Origin: CALKWS01 sp051020515
Lineage (GTDB): Bacteria > Actinomycetota > Actinomycetes > Actinomycetales > Beutenbergiaceae
Length of the DNA: 64,000 nt
Assembly (NCBI RefSeq): GCF_051020515.1
Contig: NZ_CP194857.1
Coordinates: forward strand, 1,984,001 to 2,048,000
Direction: 5' to 3'
Every line of letters begins with the position of its first letter. Within the stretch, counting starts at the first letter, position 1. The translations under genes were made by a program, and so were the position numbers. The notes below the pieces were generated by a model. It was not told the DNA's origin and did no database searches. It was given only the letters and a program-made list of their open reading frames with translations. This document shows, in pieces, positions 1 through 8,836 of the stretch.

Positions 1-15
1 GCACTAAACGAATGA
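1..15 (+). pseudogene. Last codons of an IS transposase (partial at window edge)
   Basis: The codons read Ala-Leu-Asn-Glu-stop (TGA at 13-15). They match the C-terminus of the minus-strand transposase ending at 11499, so this is the tail of a second copy of that transposase. Nothing can be said about whether that copy is intact. Confidence 0.75.
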
Positions 16-26
16 CCGAACTCAGG
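1..26 (+). mobile_element. End of an IS1634-type insertion sequence, rest outside window
   Basis: These bases are the exact reverse complement of 11488-11513, the left end of the insertion sequence described there. The element therefore continues to the left of the window. Its transposase reads rightward, towards the lactonase gene, opposite in orientation to the copy at 11488-16703. The terminal inverted repeat proper is GACCGAACTCAGG at 14-26. Chromosomal sequence starts at about 27. The window edge may coincide with a contig end in this repeat. Confidence 0.85.
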
Positions 27-59
27 ACCAGCCATGGCATTCACGTTAACGTGGGTGCC

Positions 60-1121
60 ATGACTGTTTACCGGCAAATCTGGGTAGGCACGGACGCCAA
101 CGAGGGTCCCGACCCTGAGGGCATCTGGCGGATCCAGCGACCCGGCCCGGCGGGGGATTGGGATGGCGTCGATGTGGTGCGCACGATCGCTGCGTCCCGT
201 GCCACCTACCTCACCCTGCACCCGTCCGCGGACCGCCTCTACGCCGTCTCGGAGCAGGACGGCGGCCGGGTCATCTCCTACGCGTTCGGGGCGGACTGCA
301 CGTTGGGCCAGGTCCGGTCGGTGGCCACCGGTGGGTCGGGCCCGTGCCACCTGCGCGTCCATCCACAAGGACGCTGGTTGTACGTGGCCAACTACGGTGA
401 CGGGGTGCTCTCCGCGGTGGAGTTGACCGAGGCAGGAGACGTCTCCGACCACGTGCTCACCTTCGGCCACGCCGGGACCGGGCCGAACCCGGACCGTCAG
501 GAGGGCCCGCATGCGCACTCGACCCGGATCTCCCCGGGCGGGGGCTACCTCCTGGTAGCGGACCTGGGTACCGATGAGGTCCGCGCCTACCCCCTCGAGA
601 GCGGTCGGCCCGATCCTGATCCGGTGATCACCTCGCTCCCGGCGGGCAGCGGACCGCGACACGTCGCCGGATCGGGGAGATACCTCTACATCAGCGGCGA
701 ACTGTCCGGTGAGGTCCTGGTCCTGGAGTGGGACGAGAACACCGGCCGGGGTGAGGTTGTCCAACAAGTCCGGGCCGCGACGCTTCCGGGCCGCTCCGAG
801 GACGCCTATTATCTCTCCCACATCCTGTTCTCCAGCGGCGTGGTGCTGGTGGCTTCGCGCGGTTCCGACTCGGTCTCCACCTTCACCGTGCATGACGACG
901 GGGCCCGGCTGGAACTCGCGGGTGAAGTGCACACCGGGGCGTGGCCCCGGCACATGGCGCTGAGCGGGCCGAACCTGCTGGTGGCCGGCGAACGCGAGGA
1001 TCGGGTGCTGATCCACCCGTTCACCCCTCGGGGCGACCCCGAGGGCCGGTACCAGGGTGCGGTCGGGCCGGTGCAGCACGAGATCGAGATCCCGCGCCCG
1101 ATGTTCATCCTGCCCATGTGA
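60..1121 (+). CDS. Lactonase family beta-propeller protein (6-phosphogluconolactonase type)
   Basis: This is a predicted cytoplasmic seven-bladed beta-propeller of the YbhE/lactonase family, 353 aa. Members hydrolyse 6-phosphogluconolactone or related lactones. Repeated blade motifs are visible: HPSADRLYAVSE, GPCHLRVHPQGRWLYVANYGDG, GPHAHSTRISPGGGYLLVAD, GSGPRHVAGSGRYLYISGE and GAWPRHMALSG. An in-frame ATG at 12 lies inside the IS end and overlaps the transposase stop codon, so I take the ATG at 60 as the native start. The ribosome site there is weak. The IS sits about 35 bp upstream and may have displaced the native promoter. The substrate is inferred from the family, and other lactones are possible. 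Confidence 0.85.
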   Translation: MTVYRQIWVGTDANEGPDPEGIWRIQRPGPAGDWDGVDVVRTIAASRATYLTLHPSADRLYAVSEQDGGRVISYAFGADCTLGQVRSVATGGSGPCHLRVHPQGRWLYVANYGDGVLSAVELTEAGDVSDHVLTFGHAGTGPNPDRQEGPHAHSTRISPGGGYLLVADLGTDEVRAYPLESGRPDPDPVITSLPAGSGPRHVAGSGRYLYISGELSGEVLVLEWDENTGRGEVVQQVRAATLPGRSEDAYYLSHILFSSGVVLVASRGSDSVSTFTVHDDGARLELAGEVHTGAWPRHMALSGPNLLVAGEREDRVLIHPFTPRGDPEGRYQGAVGPVQHEIEIPRPMFILPM

Positions 1122-1189
1122 CGCCGGTCGGCCGCTGTCACCAGGCCGCCGATGTGACCGGTCCGGGTCGCATGCGGCAGACTGATGCC

Positions 1190-1927
1190 ATGACCTACAC
1201 CCTGGTGCTGCTCCGCCACGGCGAGAGCGAGTGGAACGCGAAGAACCTGTTCACCGGTTGGGTGGACGTGCCGCTGTCGGAGCGGGGCGAGGCCGAAGCC
1301 GTCCGGGGCGGGGAACTGCTCGTGGAGGCCGGTGTGCTGCCCGAGGTGCTGCACACCTCGCTGCTGCGCCGGGCCATCACCACCGCGAACCTGACCCTGG
1401 ACGCTGCGGACCGGCACTGGATCCCGGTGCACCGCCACTGGCGCCTGAACGAGCGTCACTACGGCGCGCTGCAGGGCAAGGACAAGAAGCAGATCCGCGA
1501 GGAGTTCGGCGAGGACCAGTTCATGACCTGGCGCCGTTCCTACGACGTGCCGCCGCCGGAGATCGAACTCGGCTCGACCTACTCCCAGGACGGAGACCCG
1601 CGCTACGCCGGCGAGCCGATTCCGACCACGGAGTGCCTCAAGGACGTCCTCGAGCGCGCGCTGCCGTACTGGAACGACGCCGTGGTGCCGGACCTGAGGG
1701 CCGGCAAGGTGGTCCTGGTGGCCGCGCACGGCAACTCCCTGCGGGCGATCATCAAGCACCTGGACGGGGTGGACGACCAGACCATCGCAGGTCTGAACGT
1801 GCCCACAGGAATCCCGCTGGTCTACGAACTGGACGAGTCCCTCACGCCGGTCAAGGCCGGCGGCACCTACCTGGACCCGGATGCGGCGAAGGAAGCCATC
1901 GCGGCGGTCGCTGCCCAGGGGCGCTGA
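1190..1927 (+). CDS. gpmA: 2,3-bisphosphoglycerate-dependent phosphoglycerate mutase
   Basis: This enzyme interconverts 3- and 2-phosphoglycerate in glycolysis, via a phosphohistidine. The 245-aa length is normal. The N-terminal RHGESEWN motif carries the catalytic His at residue 10. NERHYGALQGKDK and the C-terminal AAHGNSLRAI with the second active-site His are present. I chose the ATG at 1190, which gives the usual N-terminus just before the RHG motif; an open frame extends upstream without homology. It is convergent with phoU. The gpm/phoU/senX3-regX3 neighbourhood resembles mycobacteria, where gpm1 adjoins senX3. Confidence 0.95.
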   Translation: MTYTLVLLRHGESEWNAKNLFTGWVDVPLSERGEAEAVRGGELLVEAGVLPEVLHTSLLRRAITTANLTLDAADRHWIPVHRHWRLNERHYGALQGKDKKQIREEFGEDQFMTWRRSYDVPPPEIELGSTYSQDGDPRYAGEPIPTTECLKDVLERALPYWNDAVVPDLRAGKVVLVAAHGNSLRAIIKHLDGVDDQTIAGLNVPTGIPLVYELDESLTPVKAGGTYLDPDAAKEAIAAVAAQGR

Positions 1928-1981
1928 ACCACTCCGCGCTGCCCGGCGGGGCGAGGACCTGCGGCCTCATGGCGGGGCGCC

Positions 1982-2646
1982 TCAGAGGTTGTTCGGCTCG
2001 CCGTCGCCCAGGTCCCCGGTCACCAGGTAGGTGATCCGGCTCGCCACCGAGACCGCGTGGTCACCGAAACGCTCGTAGAAGCGGCCCAGCAGCGTCACGT
2101 CCACGGTCTGGCTGACGTTGCCGTCCCAGTCCGGCCCCAGCGTGGACGTGAACGACTGCCGGTGGAGCTCATCGAGGATGTCGTCGTCCTTCTCCACCTG
2201 GGCGGCCTTGTCCAGATCGTGGCTCTGCAGGAGTTCGACCAGGTCCACCGCCACCTTCTCCGCGGCCACGGCGAACTCGTCGAACAACGGCTGGATCGAC
2301 TCCGGTAGCACCTTCTCGGGGTAACGCAGCCGGGCCACCTGGGCCACGTGCCGGGCCAGGTCACCCATGCGCTCGATCGAGGCACTGATCCGGAGACCGG
2401 AGACCACCACGCGCAGGTCGGTGGCCACCGGCTGCTGGCGGGCCAGCAGGATGACGCACCGTTCGTCCAGTTCCCGCGCTCCAGTTCATCCAGCGCGAGG
2501 TCGGCCTCGATGACCTGCTCGGCGAGTTGAAGATCTGCGGTGGCCAGCGCCCGGCTCGCATCCCGGATCGCCGTGGCCACGAGGGTCGCCATGTGGAGCA
2601 GATCCTCGCCGATCTGGCTCAGTTCCTGATCGAAGATCGCACGCAC
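1982..2646 (-). CDS. phoU: Phosphate transport system regulator PhoU (one-base frameshift)
   Basis: PhoU is a helical metal-binding protein that represses phosphate-starvation signalling through the Pst transporter and its histidine kinase. The reading frame starts at GTG 2646 behind a GAGGAG site (MRAIFDQELSQIGEDLLHMA) and runs to about 2475. The rest (LARQQPVATDLRVVVSGLRIS, IERMGDLARHVAQVA, ERFGDHAVSVASRITYL) continues one frame over to 1982. Adding one base near 2472-2478, in the CCCGCG stretch, gives a normal 221-aa PhoU with both three-helix repeats. It is divergent from the senX3-like kinase, as phoU is from phoRP in Streptomyces. The lesion is probably a read error. Confidence 0.85.
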
Positions 2647-2661
2647 GGGGACAACTCCTCG

Positions 2662-2675
2662 GTTCACGGGTGAAC
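2662..2675. promoter_or_regulatory. Inverted repeat GTTCACGGGTGAAC between phoU and the senX3-like gene
   Basis: Two perfect 6-bp arms, GTTCAC and GTGAAC, are separated by 2 bp in the divergent phoU/kinase intergenic region. A further GTGAAC lies at 2719-2724. PhoP-type PHO boxes of actinomycetes are built from GTTCA-containing 11-bp direct repeats, so this is a plausible phosphate-regulator site. The inverted layout does not match the classical tandem form, and this is only a candidate. Confidence 0.35.
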
Positions 2676-2808
2676 ACCGCTCGTGTCCACTGCACCTCAC
2701 TACCCTCTCACGCCGGAGGTGAACGCGACGTGTGCGGGTGATGAACTCCTGACCGTGCGGGCCATCCGGATGCGCCCGGAGCGCCCCACAGGTCATAAGG
2801 TGGCCGAT

Positions 2809-3975
2809 GTGGACGGTGTCTGGCTCCTTCTGGCCGCCCTGGTGGGTGTGGCCCTCGGCGTTGGCGCCTTCGGACTGTGGAACTCTCGTAGTAGCTCCGG
2901 CGAGGAGCAGGGCGCCGGTGGCGCCCTGCGTAAGGTCGACGACGACGTCGCCAGCGTCCTGTCGGTGCTGCGATCGGTCTCGGTGGTGCTCGGGCCCGAC
3001 GACGAGGTCTTGCGCGCCACCCCGCCGGCCTACTCCCTGGGCCTGGTGCGCGGTGGCTCGCTGACCCAGGCCTCCCTCGACGATCTGGTGGCCCGGGCGC
3101 GCCGGGACGGGCACGTCCACGACGCCCAGTTGACGCTGCCCCGTTCGAAGGTGCCCGGCTCGGACACCCTGGCCGTGGACGTGCGGGTCGCCCCGTTGCC
3201 CGGGGACCGGGTCCTCCTGCTCGCCGACGATCGCACCGCGGAGCGGCGGGTGGAGGAGGTCCGCCGCGACTTCGTGGCGAACGTCTCCCATGAACTCAAG
3301 ACCCCGGTCGGGGCGATCGCGCTGCTGGCCGAGACCGCAGCCGACGCCGCCGACGACCCCGAGGCGGTGCGGCACTTCGCGTCCCGGATGCAGCGGGAAG
3401 CGGTGCGGCTGTCCGCGCTGGTGCAGGAGATCATCGAACTCTCCCGGCTGCAGGCACCGGAGGAGGTGGTCGACTTCCTCCCGGTATCGATCGACGACGT
3501 GATCGAGGAGGCGATCGACCGGGCCCGGATGGAAGCCGACGCCCGGGAGATGAGCCTGACCGTGGGCGGTGAGGCCGGTGTCCAGGTGCTTGGCGATCAC
3601 GGGCTGCTGGTGACCGCGGTGCGCAATCTGCTGGACAACGCGGTGCGGTACTCCCCGTACGGCTCACCTGTTCGCGTGGGGGTGCGCACGGTGGACGGGG
3701 TGGTGGAGATCGCGGTGGTGGACCAGGGCGCGGGTATCAAGTCCGAGGACGCCCAGCGGGTCTTCGAGCGGTTCTACCGGATCGACCCGGCCCGCTCCCG
3801 CGAGACCGGCGGCACCGGTCTGGGACTGAGTATCGTGAAGCATGTCGCGGCCAATCACGGCGGCGAGGTCACCGTGTGGTCCACCAAGGGGCGCGGGTCG
3901 ACCTTCACGCTTCGCATCCCTGAGGTGGACCCGGCGGTCGCCGGATCCGGTGATGAAGGAGAAGAGGAATCGTGA
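2809..3975 (+). CDS. senX3: Phosphate-sensing histidine kinase, SenX3/PhoR type
   Basis: A membrane-anchored sensor kinase of about 388 aa that autophosphorylates and passes phosphate to the adjacent regulator. It has an N-terminal hydrophobic segment (VWLLLAALVGVALGVGAFGL), a PAS-like stretch (DEVLRATPPAYSLGL), the HisKA box NVSHELKTPVGAIALL, the N box LLVTAVRNLLDNAVRYSP, and the G boxes VDQGAGI and GGTGLGLSIV. The frame is open from GTG 2683, but the upstream residues look non-coding. I prefer GTG 2809, preceded by AAGG, which starts just before the membrane segment; GTG 2800 is the alternative. The stop overlaps the response regulator start. Confidence 0.9.
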   Translation: MDGVWLLLAALVGVALGVGAFGLWNSRSSSGEEQGAGGALRKVDDDVASVLSVLRSVSVVLGPDDEVLRATPPAYSLGLVRGGSLTQASLDDLVARARRDGHVHDAQLTLPRSKVPGSDTLAVDVRVAPLPGDRVLLLADDRTAERRVEEVRRDFVANVSHELKTPVGAIALLAETAADAADDPEAVRHFASRMQREAVRLSALVQEIIELSRLQAPEEVVDFLPVSIDDVIEEAIDRARMEADAREMSLTVGGEAGVQVLGDHGLLVTAVRNLLDNAVRYSPYGSPVRVGVRTVDGVVEIAVVDQGAGIKSEDAQRVFERFYRIDPARSRETGGTGLGLSIVKHVAANHGGEVTVWSTKGRGSTFTLRIPEVDPAVAGSGDEGEEES

Positions 3976-4661
3976 CGCGCATCCTGGTTGTGGAGGACGA
4001 GGAGTCGTACCGTGACTCGCTGGTCTACCAACTCACCCGGGAAGGGTTCGCAGTGGAGGCGGTCGCCTCCGGCGATGAGGGGCTGAACGCCTTCGACCGG
4101 CAGGCAGCCGACCTGGTGCTGCTGGACCTGATGCTGCCGGGCCTGTCCGGCACCGAGGTGTGCCGGGAACTTCGCACCCGCAGCACCGTGCCGGTGATCA
4201 TGCTCACCGCCAAGGACTCCGAGATCGACAAGGTCGTGGGCCTGGAACTGGGGGCGGACGACTACGTCACCAAGCCCTACTCCTTCCGGGAGCTGCTGGC
4301 CCGCATCCGCGCCGTCCTGCGCCGGGGCGGGGAGGCCCAGGATGCCGAGGCCCCCGACGTCCTGAGCGTGGGCCGGGTGGTGATGGACACCGACCGGCAC
4401 GTGGTCACCGTGGACGGCGCCGAGATCTCGATGCCGCTGCGGGAGTTCGAGCTACTGGAGCTGTTCCTGCGCAACCCCGACCGGGTGCTGACCCGCGGTC
4501 AGCTGATCGACCGGGTCTGGGGCGCGGACTACGTCGGCGACACCAAGACCCTGGATGTGCACGTGAAGCGGATCCGGGCCAAGATCGAGCCCGATCCGGT
4601 CCGCCCCACCGTGCTGCTGACGGTGCGTGGCCTGGGGTACAAACTCGTCGACGAGACCTGA
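3972..4661 (+). CDS. regX3: OmpR/PhoB-family response regulator, RegX3 type
   Basis: This 229-aa DNA-binding regulator is the partner of the overlapping kinase (GTGA overlap). Its receiver domain is at residues 1-115 with acidic residues in VVEDEES, the phospho-acceptor Asp in LVLLDLMLPG, Thr in VIMLTAKD, and Lys in DDYVTKPYS. The C-terminal winged helix includes LREFELLELFLRNPDRVLTR, DVHVKRIRAKIE and the final VRGLGYKL. By synteny with phoU and gpmA it most likely controls the phosphate-starvation regulon; that role is inferred. Confidence 0.92.
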   Translation: MTRILVVEDEESYRDSLVYQLTREGFAVEAVASGDEGLNAFDRQAADLVLLDLMLPGLSGTEVCRELRTRSTVPVIMLTAKDSEIDKVVGLELGADDYVTKPYSFRELLARIRAVLRRGGEAQDAEAPDVLSVGRVVMDTDRHVVTVDGAEISMPLREFELLELFLRNPDRVLTRGQLIDRVWGADYVGDTKTLDVHVKRIRAKIEPDPVRPTVLLTVRGLGYKLVDET

Positions 4662-4720
4662 GGCCCCCGACGAGACCAGGGGCCCGGTCGACGAGCCCAG
4701 GAATTCAGGGCCCGCCCTCG

Positions 4721-5200
4721 TTACCCCTCGGGTAGGTAGTCCTGGTAGGGATCGAGCGTCCCGTCCAGCACCGGCACCGGGACGGTGATCGAGCCTGAAT
4801 TGTCCGTGGAGATCTGTATCTCCAGCGTCGCCCCCGGCGCGACCGGGACCGAGGGCAGCACCACGGACTCGTGCTCGGGGTGCAGCAGCAGTGTGGCCGC
4901 CGGGTCCACCGTGACCGTGACCGCTTCGCCCATGTCCTGCACGGACAGGCTCACCTCAGCCTCCTGGTCCCACAGGTTCACCACTCCGCCCACCAGGGTG
5001 CCGGCTGAGCCCTCTGCTTCCGTGATCACCAGCAGGTTCTCCACCTTGACCTGGCTGCCCAGGTCGGCCCGGGCACCATCGCCGGCGGCGTACTGGTTCA
5101 TGGTCATCGGTGGCGTGCACGCACCGAGGACGAGCATGACCGCAAGGGCCACGGCGATGAGAGGGCGGCGGAGGCGGGCGTGGTGCTCGCTGCGGGCCAC
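4721..5200 (-). CDS. Putative secreted lipoprotein, unknown function
   Basis: A 159-aa protein with a signal peptide (RRPLIAVALAVMLVLGAC) ending in a lipobox whose Cys should be lipid-modified. The mature part is a beta-rich domain with no motif that I recognise (VNLWDQEAEVSLSVQDMG, PVAPGATLEIQISTDNSG), reminiscent of immunoglobulin-like extracellular modules. The GTG start at 5200 has an AGAAGGAG ribosome site. It is convergent with the regX3-like gene. Function unknown. Confidence 0.75.
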   Translation of the reverse strand: MARSEHHARLRRPLIAVALAVMLVLGACTPPMTMNQYAAGDGARADLGSQVKVENLLVITEAEGSAGTLVGGVVNLWDQEAEVSLSVQDMGEAVTVTVDPAATLLLHPEHESVVLPSVPVAPGATLEIQISTDNSGSITVPVPVLDGTLDPYQDYLPEG

Positions 5201-5489
5201 GGGCTCACTCCTTCTGGCTGGGACGGCGTGGTGGGATCGAACGTGTGCAACAGATCGGTCGCGGCCCTGTCGTGCCGCGGGTACCAGCCTACTGTGTGCG
5301 GCCCAGGGGCAGTCACCGGCCCCTCCGAGCGGGACACCGGTGCTCAGGCGGCGGTACGGGCGGGTACGGCGGGTGGGGACGGACCGGTGCCTGTGCAGTG
5401 TTCGCGGCCCGGTTCGGGGAGCCGAACCAGGGGCCAATGCCCAGGTCACGGCGTGGTAAACTTGACTTCCGCGAAAGGAGTGCCTGCAC

Positions 5490-5972
5490 ATGTCCTTCAC
5501 AGTCGGCGAAACCGTCGTCTACCCGCACCACGGTGCGGCTCTGATCGAAGAAATCTCCAAACGAATCATCCGCGGTGAGGAGAAGCTCTATCTCCGGCTC
5601 AAGGTCGCTCAGGGTGATCTGACGATCGAGGTCCCGGCGGACAACGTCGATCTGGTCGGCGTCCGCGACGTGGTGGACGCCGAAGGCTTGGAGGAGGTGT
5701 TCGACGTCCTGCGCGCCCCGTACACCGAGGAGCCGACCAACTGGTCGCGGCGGTACAAGGCGAACGTGGAGAAGATCGCCTCCGGAGACGTGATCAAGGT
5801 GGCCGAGGTGGTCCGGGACCTGTCCCGACGGGACGCGGACCGCGGACTGTCGGCCGGGGAGAAGCGGATGCTCGCCCGGGCCCGCCAGATCCTGGTCTCC
5901 GAGCTCGCGCTTGCGGAGAAGACCGAGGAAGAGCAGGCCGAGGCCCGGCTCGACGAGGTCCTGGCCTCCTGA
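5490..5972 (+). CDS. carD: CarD-family transcriptional regulator
   Basis: CarD binds RNA polymerase beta through its Tudor-like N-terminal domain and stabilises the open promoter complex, especially at rRNA promoters. This 160-aa protein has the N-terminal signature FTVGETVVYPHHGAALIEEI, the RNAP-interaction region IEVPADNVDLVGVRDV, and the C-terminal helical DNA-minor-groove domain (PTNWSRRYKANVEKIASGD, RGLSAGEKRML). It has a strong AAAGGAG site upstream of the ATG. It heads the carD-ispD-ispF-cysS-rlmB order typical of actinobacteria. Confidence 0.96.
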   Translation: MSFTVGETVVYPHHGAALIEEISKRIIRGEEKLYLRLKVAQGDLTIEVPADNVDLVGVRDVVDAEGLEEVFDVLRAPYTEEPTNWSRRYKANVEKIASGDVIKVAEVVRDLSRRDADRGLSAGEKRMLARARQILVSELALAEKTEEEQAEARLDEVLAS

Positions 5973-5998
5973 ACCGGCGGCCGACGCCGGAGCCGCCG

Positions 5999-6754
5999 TT
6001 GGCACCGAACGCCGGGGTGGTACTGGTCGCGGCCGGTGCCGGAACCCGGCTCGGCGGTCCGGAACCCAAGGCCCTGGCGATGCTGGGCGGCCGGTCCCTG
6101 GTCACCCACGCGGTCAGCCGTCTGCGGGCGACCGGCCTGGTGCGCACCATCGTGGTGACCGCGCCCCGCGGCCACGGGGAGCAGGTCCGCCGGGCCGCGT
6201 TGGCGGCCTTTGCCGATCACGAGGCGTCGCCGGAGGGCCAAGCGGGCGCCGACCGGGTCGAGGTTGACGTGGTGGAGGGCACCTACCCCTCTCGGCAGGC
6301 CTCGGTCGCCGCGGGACTGGAGCGCCTCGGTGCCGGACACGAGGTGATCCTGGTGCACGACGCCGCCCGCCCGCTCGCGCCGTCGTCGATGATCACCCGG
6401 GTGATCCGGGCCGTCCAGGGCGGCCATGACGCGGTGGTGCCCGGACTGGCGGTGACCGACACGATCAGGATGGTCGATGAGCAGGACACCGCCCGCGCCC
6501 GCGGTGTGGTGGAGCGGGGCCGGCTCCGGGCCATGCAGACCCCGCAGGGCTTCCGAGCCGAGGTGCTGCGGCGGGCGCACGCTTCCGGGGCCGCACGCGG
6601 GCGTCACGAGTACAGCGCAGCCACCGATGACGCCGCCCTGGTTGAGGCGCTCGCGCTCGAGGTGCACGTGGTGGCCGGGGAGCGCGCGGCGATGAAGATC
6701 ACCGACCCGCACGATCTGGCCGTGGCCCAGATGTACCTGAACGAGGGCTGGTGA
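5999..6754 (+). CDS. ispD: 2-C-methyl-D-erythritol 4-phosphate cytidylyltransferase
   Basis: IspD couples CTP to methylerythritol phosphate in the non-mevalonate isoprenoid pathway. About 251 aa. Visible motifs are the nucleotide-binding loop LVAAGAGTRLGGPEPKAL near the N-terminus, VHDAARPLAP, MQTPQGFRAEVL, and TDDAALVEAL. No ATG lies upstream of the conserved loop. TTG 5999 gives a normal N-terminus 26 bp after carD. Four bases separate its stop from ispF, so the two are probably co-translated. Confidence 0.92.
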   Translation: MAPNAGVVLVAAGAGTRLGGPEPKALAMLGGRSLVTHAVSRLRATGLVRTIVVTAPRGHGEQVRRAALAAFADHEASPEGQAGADRVEVDVVEGTYPSRQASVAAGLERLGAGHEVILVHDAARPLAPSSMITRVIRAVQGGHDAVVPGLAVTDTIRMVDEQDTARARGVVERGRLRAMQTPQGFRAEVLRRAHASGAARGRHEYSAATDDAALVEALALEVHVVAGERAAMKITDPHDLAVAQMYLNEGW

Positions 6755-6758
6755 GCCG

Positions 6759-7257
6759 GTGAGCAGCCCGCGAGTGCCCGTGCCGCGCACCGGTATCGGT
6801 GTGGACGTGCACGCCTTCGCCACCGATGGCACGTCCGGGCTGTACCTGGCCGGCATCTACTTCCCGGATGAGATCGCCCTGACCGGGCACTCCGACGGCG
6901 ATGTAGCCGCCCACGCCGCCGCCGACGCCTTGCTGGTGGCCGCCGGGGTGGGGGACCTGGGTTCGGTGTTCGGCACCAGCAGCCCCACGCTGGGGGGCCG
7001 CCGGCACCGCGATCCTGGGCGAGGCGGCGCGCCGGGTCCGCGCCGCGGGCTTCGTGGTCGGGAACGTGGCCGTGCAGGTGATCGGGAACCGGCCCAGGCT
7101 CGCCCCGCACCGCGGCCGTGCCCAGGAGTTGCTGTCCGCGGCCACCGGTGCACCCGTGACCCTGAGCGCCACCACCACCGACGGGCTGGGCCTGACCGGC
7201 CGCGGCGAAGGGCTGGCCGCGATCGCCACCGCGCTGGTGGTGGCCGGCGCCGGTTGA
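6759..7257 (+). CDS. ispF: 2-C-methyl-D-erythritol 2,4-cyclodiphosphate synthase (frameshift)
   Basis: IspF makes the cyclic diphosphate of the methylerythritol pathway. The GTG start gives RTGIGVDVHAFA with metal ligands Asp and His, and GHSDGDVAAHAAADALL follows. The frame then breaks at 6990-6997 (ACGC before a run of six G). The remainder (GAAGTAILGEAARRV, VGNVAVQVIGNRPRLAPH, TTTDGLGLTGRGEGLAAIA) is in the next frame to 7257. Removing one base (C 6990) restores a 165-aa enzyme reading SSPTWGAAG. As this is an essential step, a read error is more likely than a null mutation. Confidence 0.85.
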
Positions 7258-7393
7258 GGGTGCCCGGGAGCGTCCCTGGTTACGCGGCGAGCAGCAGCTG
7301 GCAGGTCGGTCAGGGTGCACCGGTCGGCGGGAGTCCGCCGCCCCTGGCAGGGTGCGGCGCCCGGGGGCGGCCGGCACCGATAAACTCGACTGA

Positions 7394-8836
7394 ATGTCGC
7401 TGCATCTGTATGACTCCGCCACCCGCGAGGTGCGCCGCTTCGAGCCCGAGGTCCCGGGCAAGGTGGGCATCTACCTGTGCGGTGCCACCGTGCAGGGCTC
7501 CCCGCACATCGGGCACATGCGCTCCGCCGTCGCCTTCGACATCCTCACCCGCTGGTTGCGCCGCAGCGGCTACCAGGTGACGCTGGTGCGCAACGTCACC
7601 GACATCGACGACAAGATCCTGTCCAAGTCCGCCGAGGCCGGTGTGCCCTGGTGGGCCTGGGCCTACCGGTACGAGCGCGAGTTCGCCCGCGCCTACGACG
7701 CGCTCGGGGTCGCTGCGCCCACCTATGAACCCCGGGCCACCGGTCACATCACCGAGATGGTCGAACTCATCGAGTTGCTCATCGAACGTGGCCATGCCTA
7801 CACCGGGGATCCCGGGAACGTGTACTTCGACGTGCACAGTTTCGGCAGCTACGGGGCGTTGACCCGCCAACTGGTGGAGAACATGACCACCGTGGAGGAG
7901 GCCGCCTCGGACAAGCGCAACCCGCACGACTTCGCGCTGTGGAAGGCGCACAAGGAGGGCGAGCCCGCTACTACCGCGGCCTGGCCCACGCCCCACGGCC
8001 GCGGACGGCCCGGGTGGCACCTGGAGTGCTCGGCGATGGCGCGCAAGTACCTGGGTACCTCCTTCGACATCCACGGCGGCGGGATCGACCTGCGTTTTCC
8101 GCACCACGAGAACGAGCAGGCCCAGTCCTGGGCCGCCGGCTGGGGCTTCGCCAGGCTGTGGATGCACAACGCCTGGGTCACCACCGGCGGGGAGAAGATG
8201 AGCAAGTCGCTGGGCAACTCCCTGCTCACCGAGGTCGTGCTCCAGCGCACCTCCCCGATGGTGCTGCGCTACGCCCTCGGAGCGGTGCACTACCGGTCCG
8301 CACTGGAATTCTCCGACTCCACCCTCTCCGATGCCGCCGCCGCCTGGCAGCGCATCACCGGACTGCTGGACCGGGCCGGTGCCGCTGGGACCGATCCGGC
8401 CGGGCGGATCGCCACCGCCACCGCGCGGGAACTGGACCAGGTGGAGTTGCCCGGGGCCTTCAGCGCCGCGATGGACGAGGATCTGAACGTCTCGGCGGCC
8501 CTGGCCGCGGTGCACGAGCACGTGCGCCACGGCAACAGCGCCCTCGCCGCGGGCCGGGAGGCCGGCGAGATCGCCCTGCAGGTGCGCGCCATGCTCGCCG
8601 TGCTCGGTCTGGACCCGTATGCCGAGCCCTGGCGCGGGGCGGCCGAAACCGGTGACGACGGGACTTCCGCGGTGCTCGACGCGCTCATCTCCCAGGTGCT
8701 CACCGCTCGCGCGCGGGCCCGCGCGGACAAGGACTGGGCGCGAGCCGACGAACTGCGCGACCAGCTCCAAGCCGCCGGTGTGGTGGTGGAGGACTCCTCC
8801 GGCGGTGCCCGCTGGAGCCTGCGAGGGGATCACTGA
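7394..8836 (+). CDS. cysS: Cysteinyl-tRNA synthetase
   Basis: A class I aminoacyl-tRNA synthetase charging tRNA-Cys, 480 aa. The zinc-binding and active-site start is LCGATVQGSPHIGHMRS, which contains the HIGH signature. NVTDIDDKILSKSAEAG, ECSAMARKYLG, FDIHGGGIDLRFPHHENE, and the KMSKSLGN signature (about residue 268) follow. The C-terminal helical domain (RARADKDWARADELRDQL) is typical. It starts 136 bp after ispF and overlaps the rlmB start. The full-length sequence separates it from the shorter mycothiol ligase MshC. Confidence 0.95.
   Translation: MSLHLYDSATREVRRFEPEVPGKVGIYLCGATVQGSPHIGHMRSAVAFDILTRWLRRSGYQVTLVRNVTDIDDKILSKSAEAGVPWWAWAYRYEREFARAYDALGVAAPTYEPRATGHITEMVELIELLIERGHAYTGDPGNVYFDVHSFGSYGALTRQLVENMTTVEEAASDKRNPHDFALWKAHKEGEPATTAAWPTPHGRGRPGWHLECSAMARKYLGTSFDIHGGGIDLRFPHHENEQAQSWAAGWGFARLWMHNAWVTTGGEKMSKSLGNSLLTEVVLQRTSPMVLRYALGAVHYRSALEFSDSTLSDAAAAWQRITGLLDRAGAAGTDPAGRIATATARELDQVELPGAFSAAMDEDLNVSAALAAVHEHVRHGNSALAAGREAGEIALQVRAMLAVLGLDPYAEPWRGAAETGDDGTSAVLDALISQVLTARARARADKDWARADELRDQLQAAGVVVEDSSGGARWSLRGDH

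Noticed and set aside
12..59. Upstream ATG start for the lactonase
   Set aside because: The ATG at 12 lies in the IS end, overlaps the transposase stop codon, and the extra 16 residues would be IS-derived. ATG 60 is the likely native start.
2095..3600. 501-residue open frame antisense to the senX3-like gene
   Set aside because: Its first 300 residues are a His/Gly-rich shadow of the kinase gene. Only the last part overlaps the true phoU frame.
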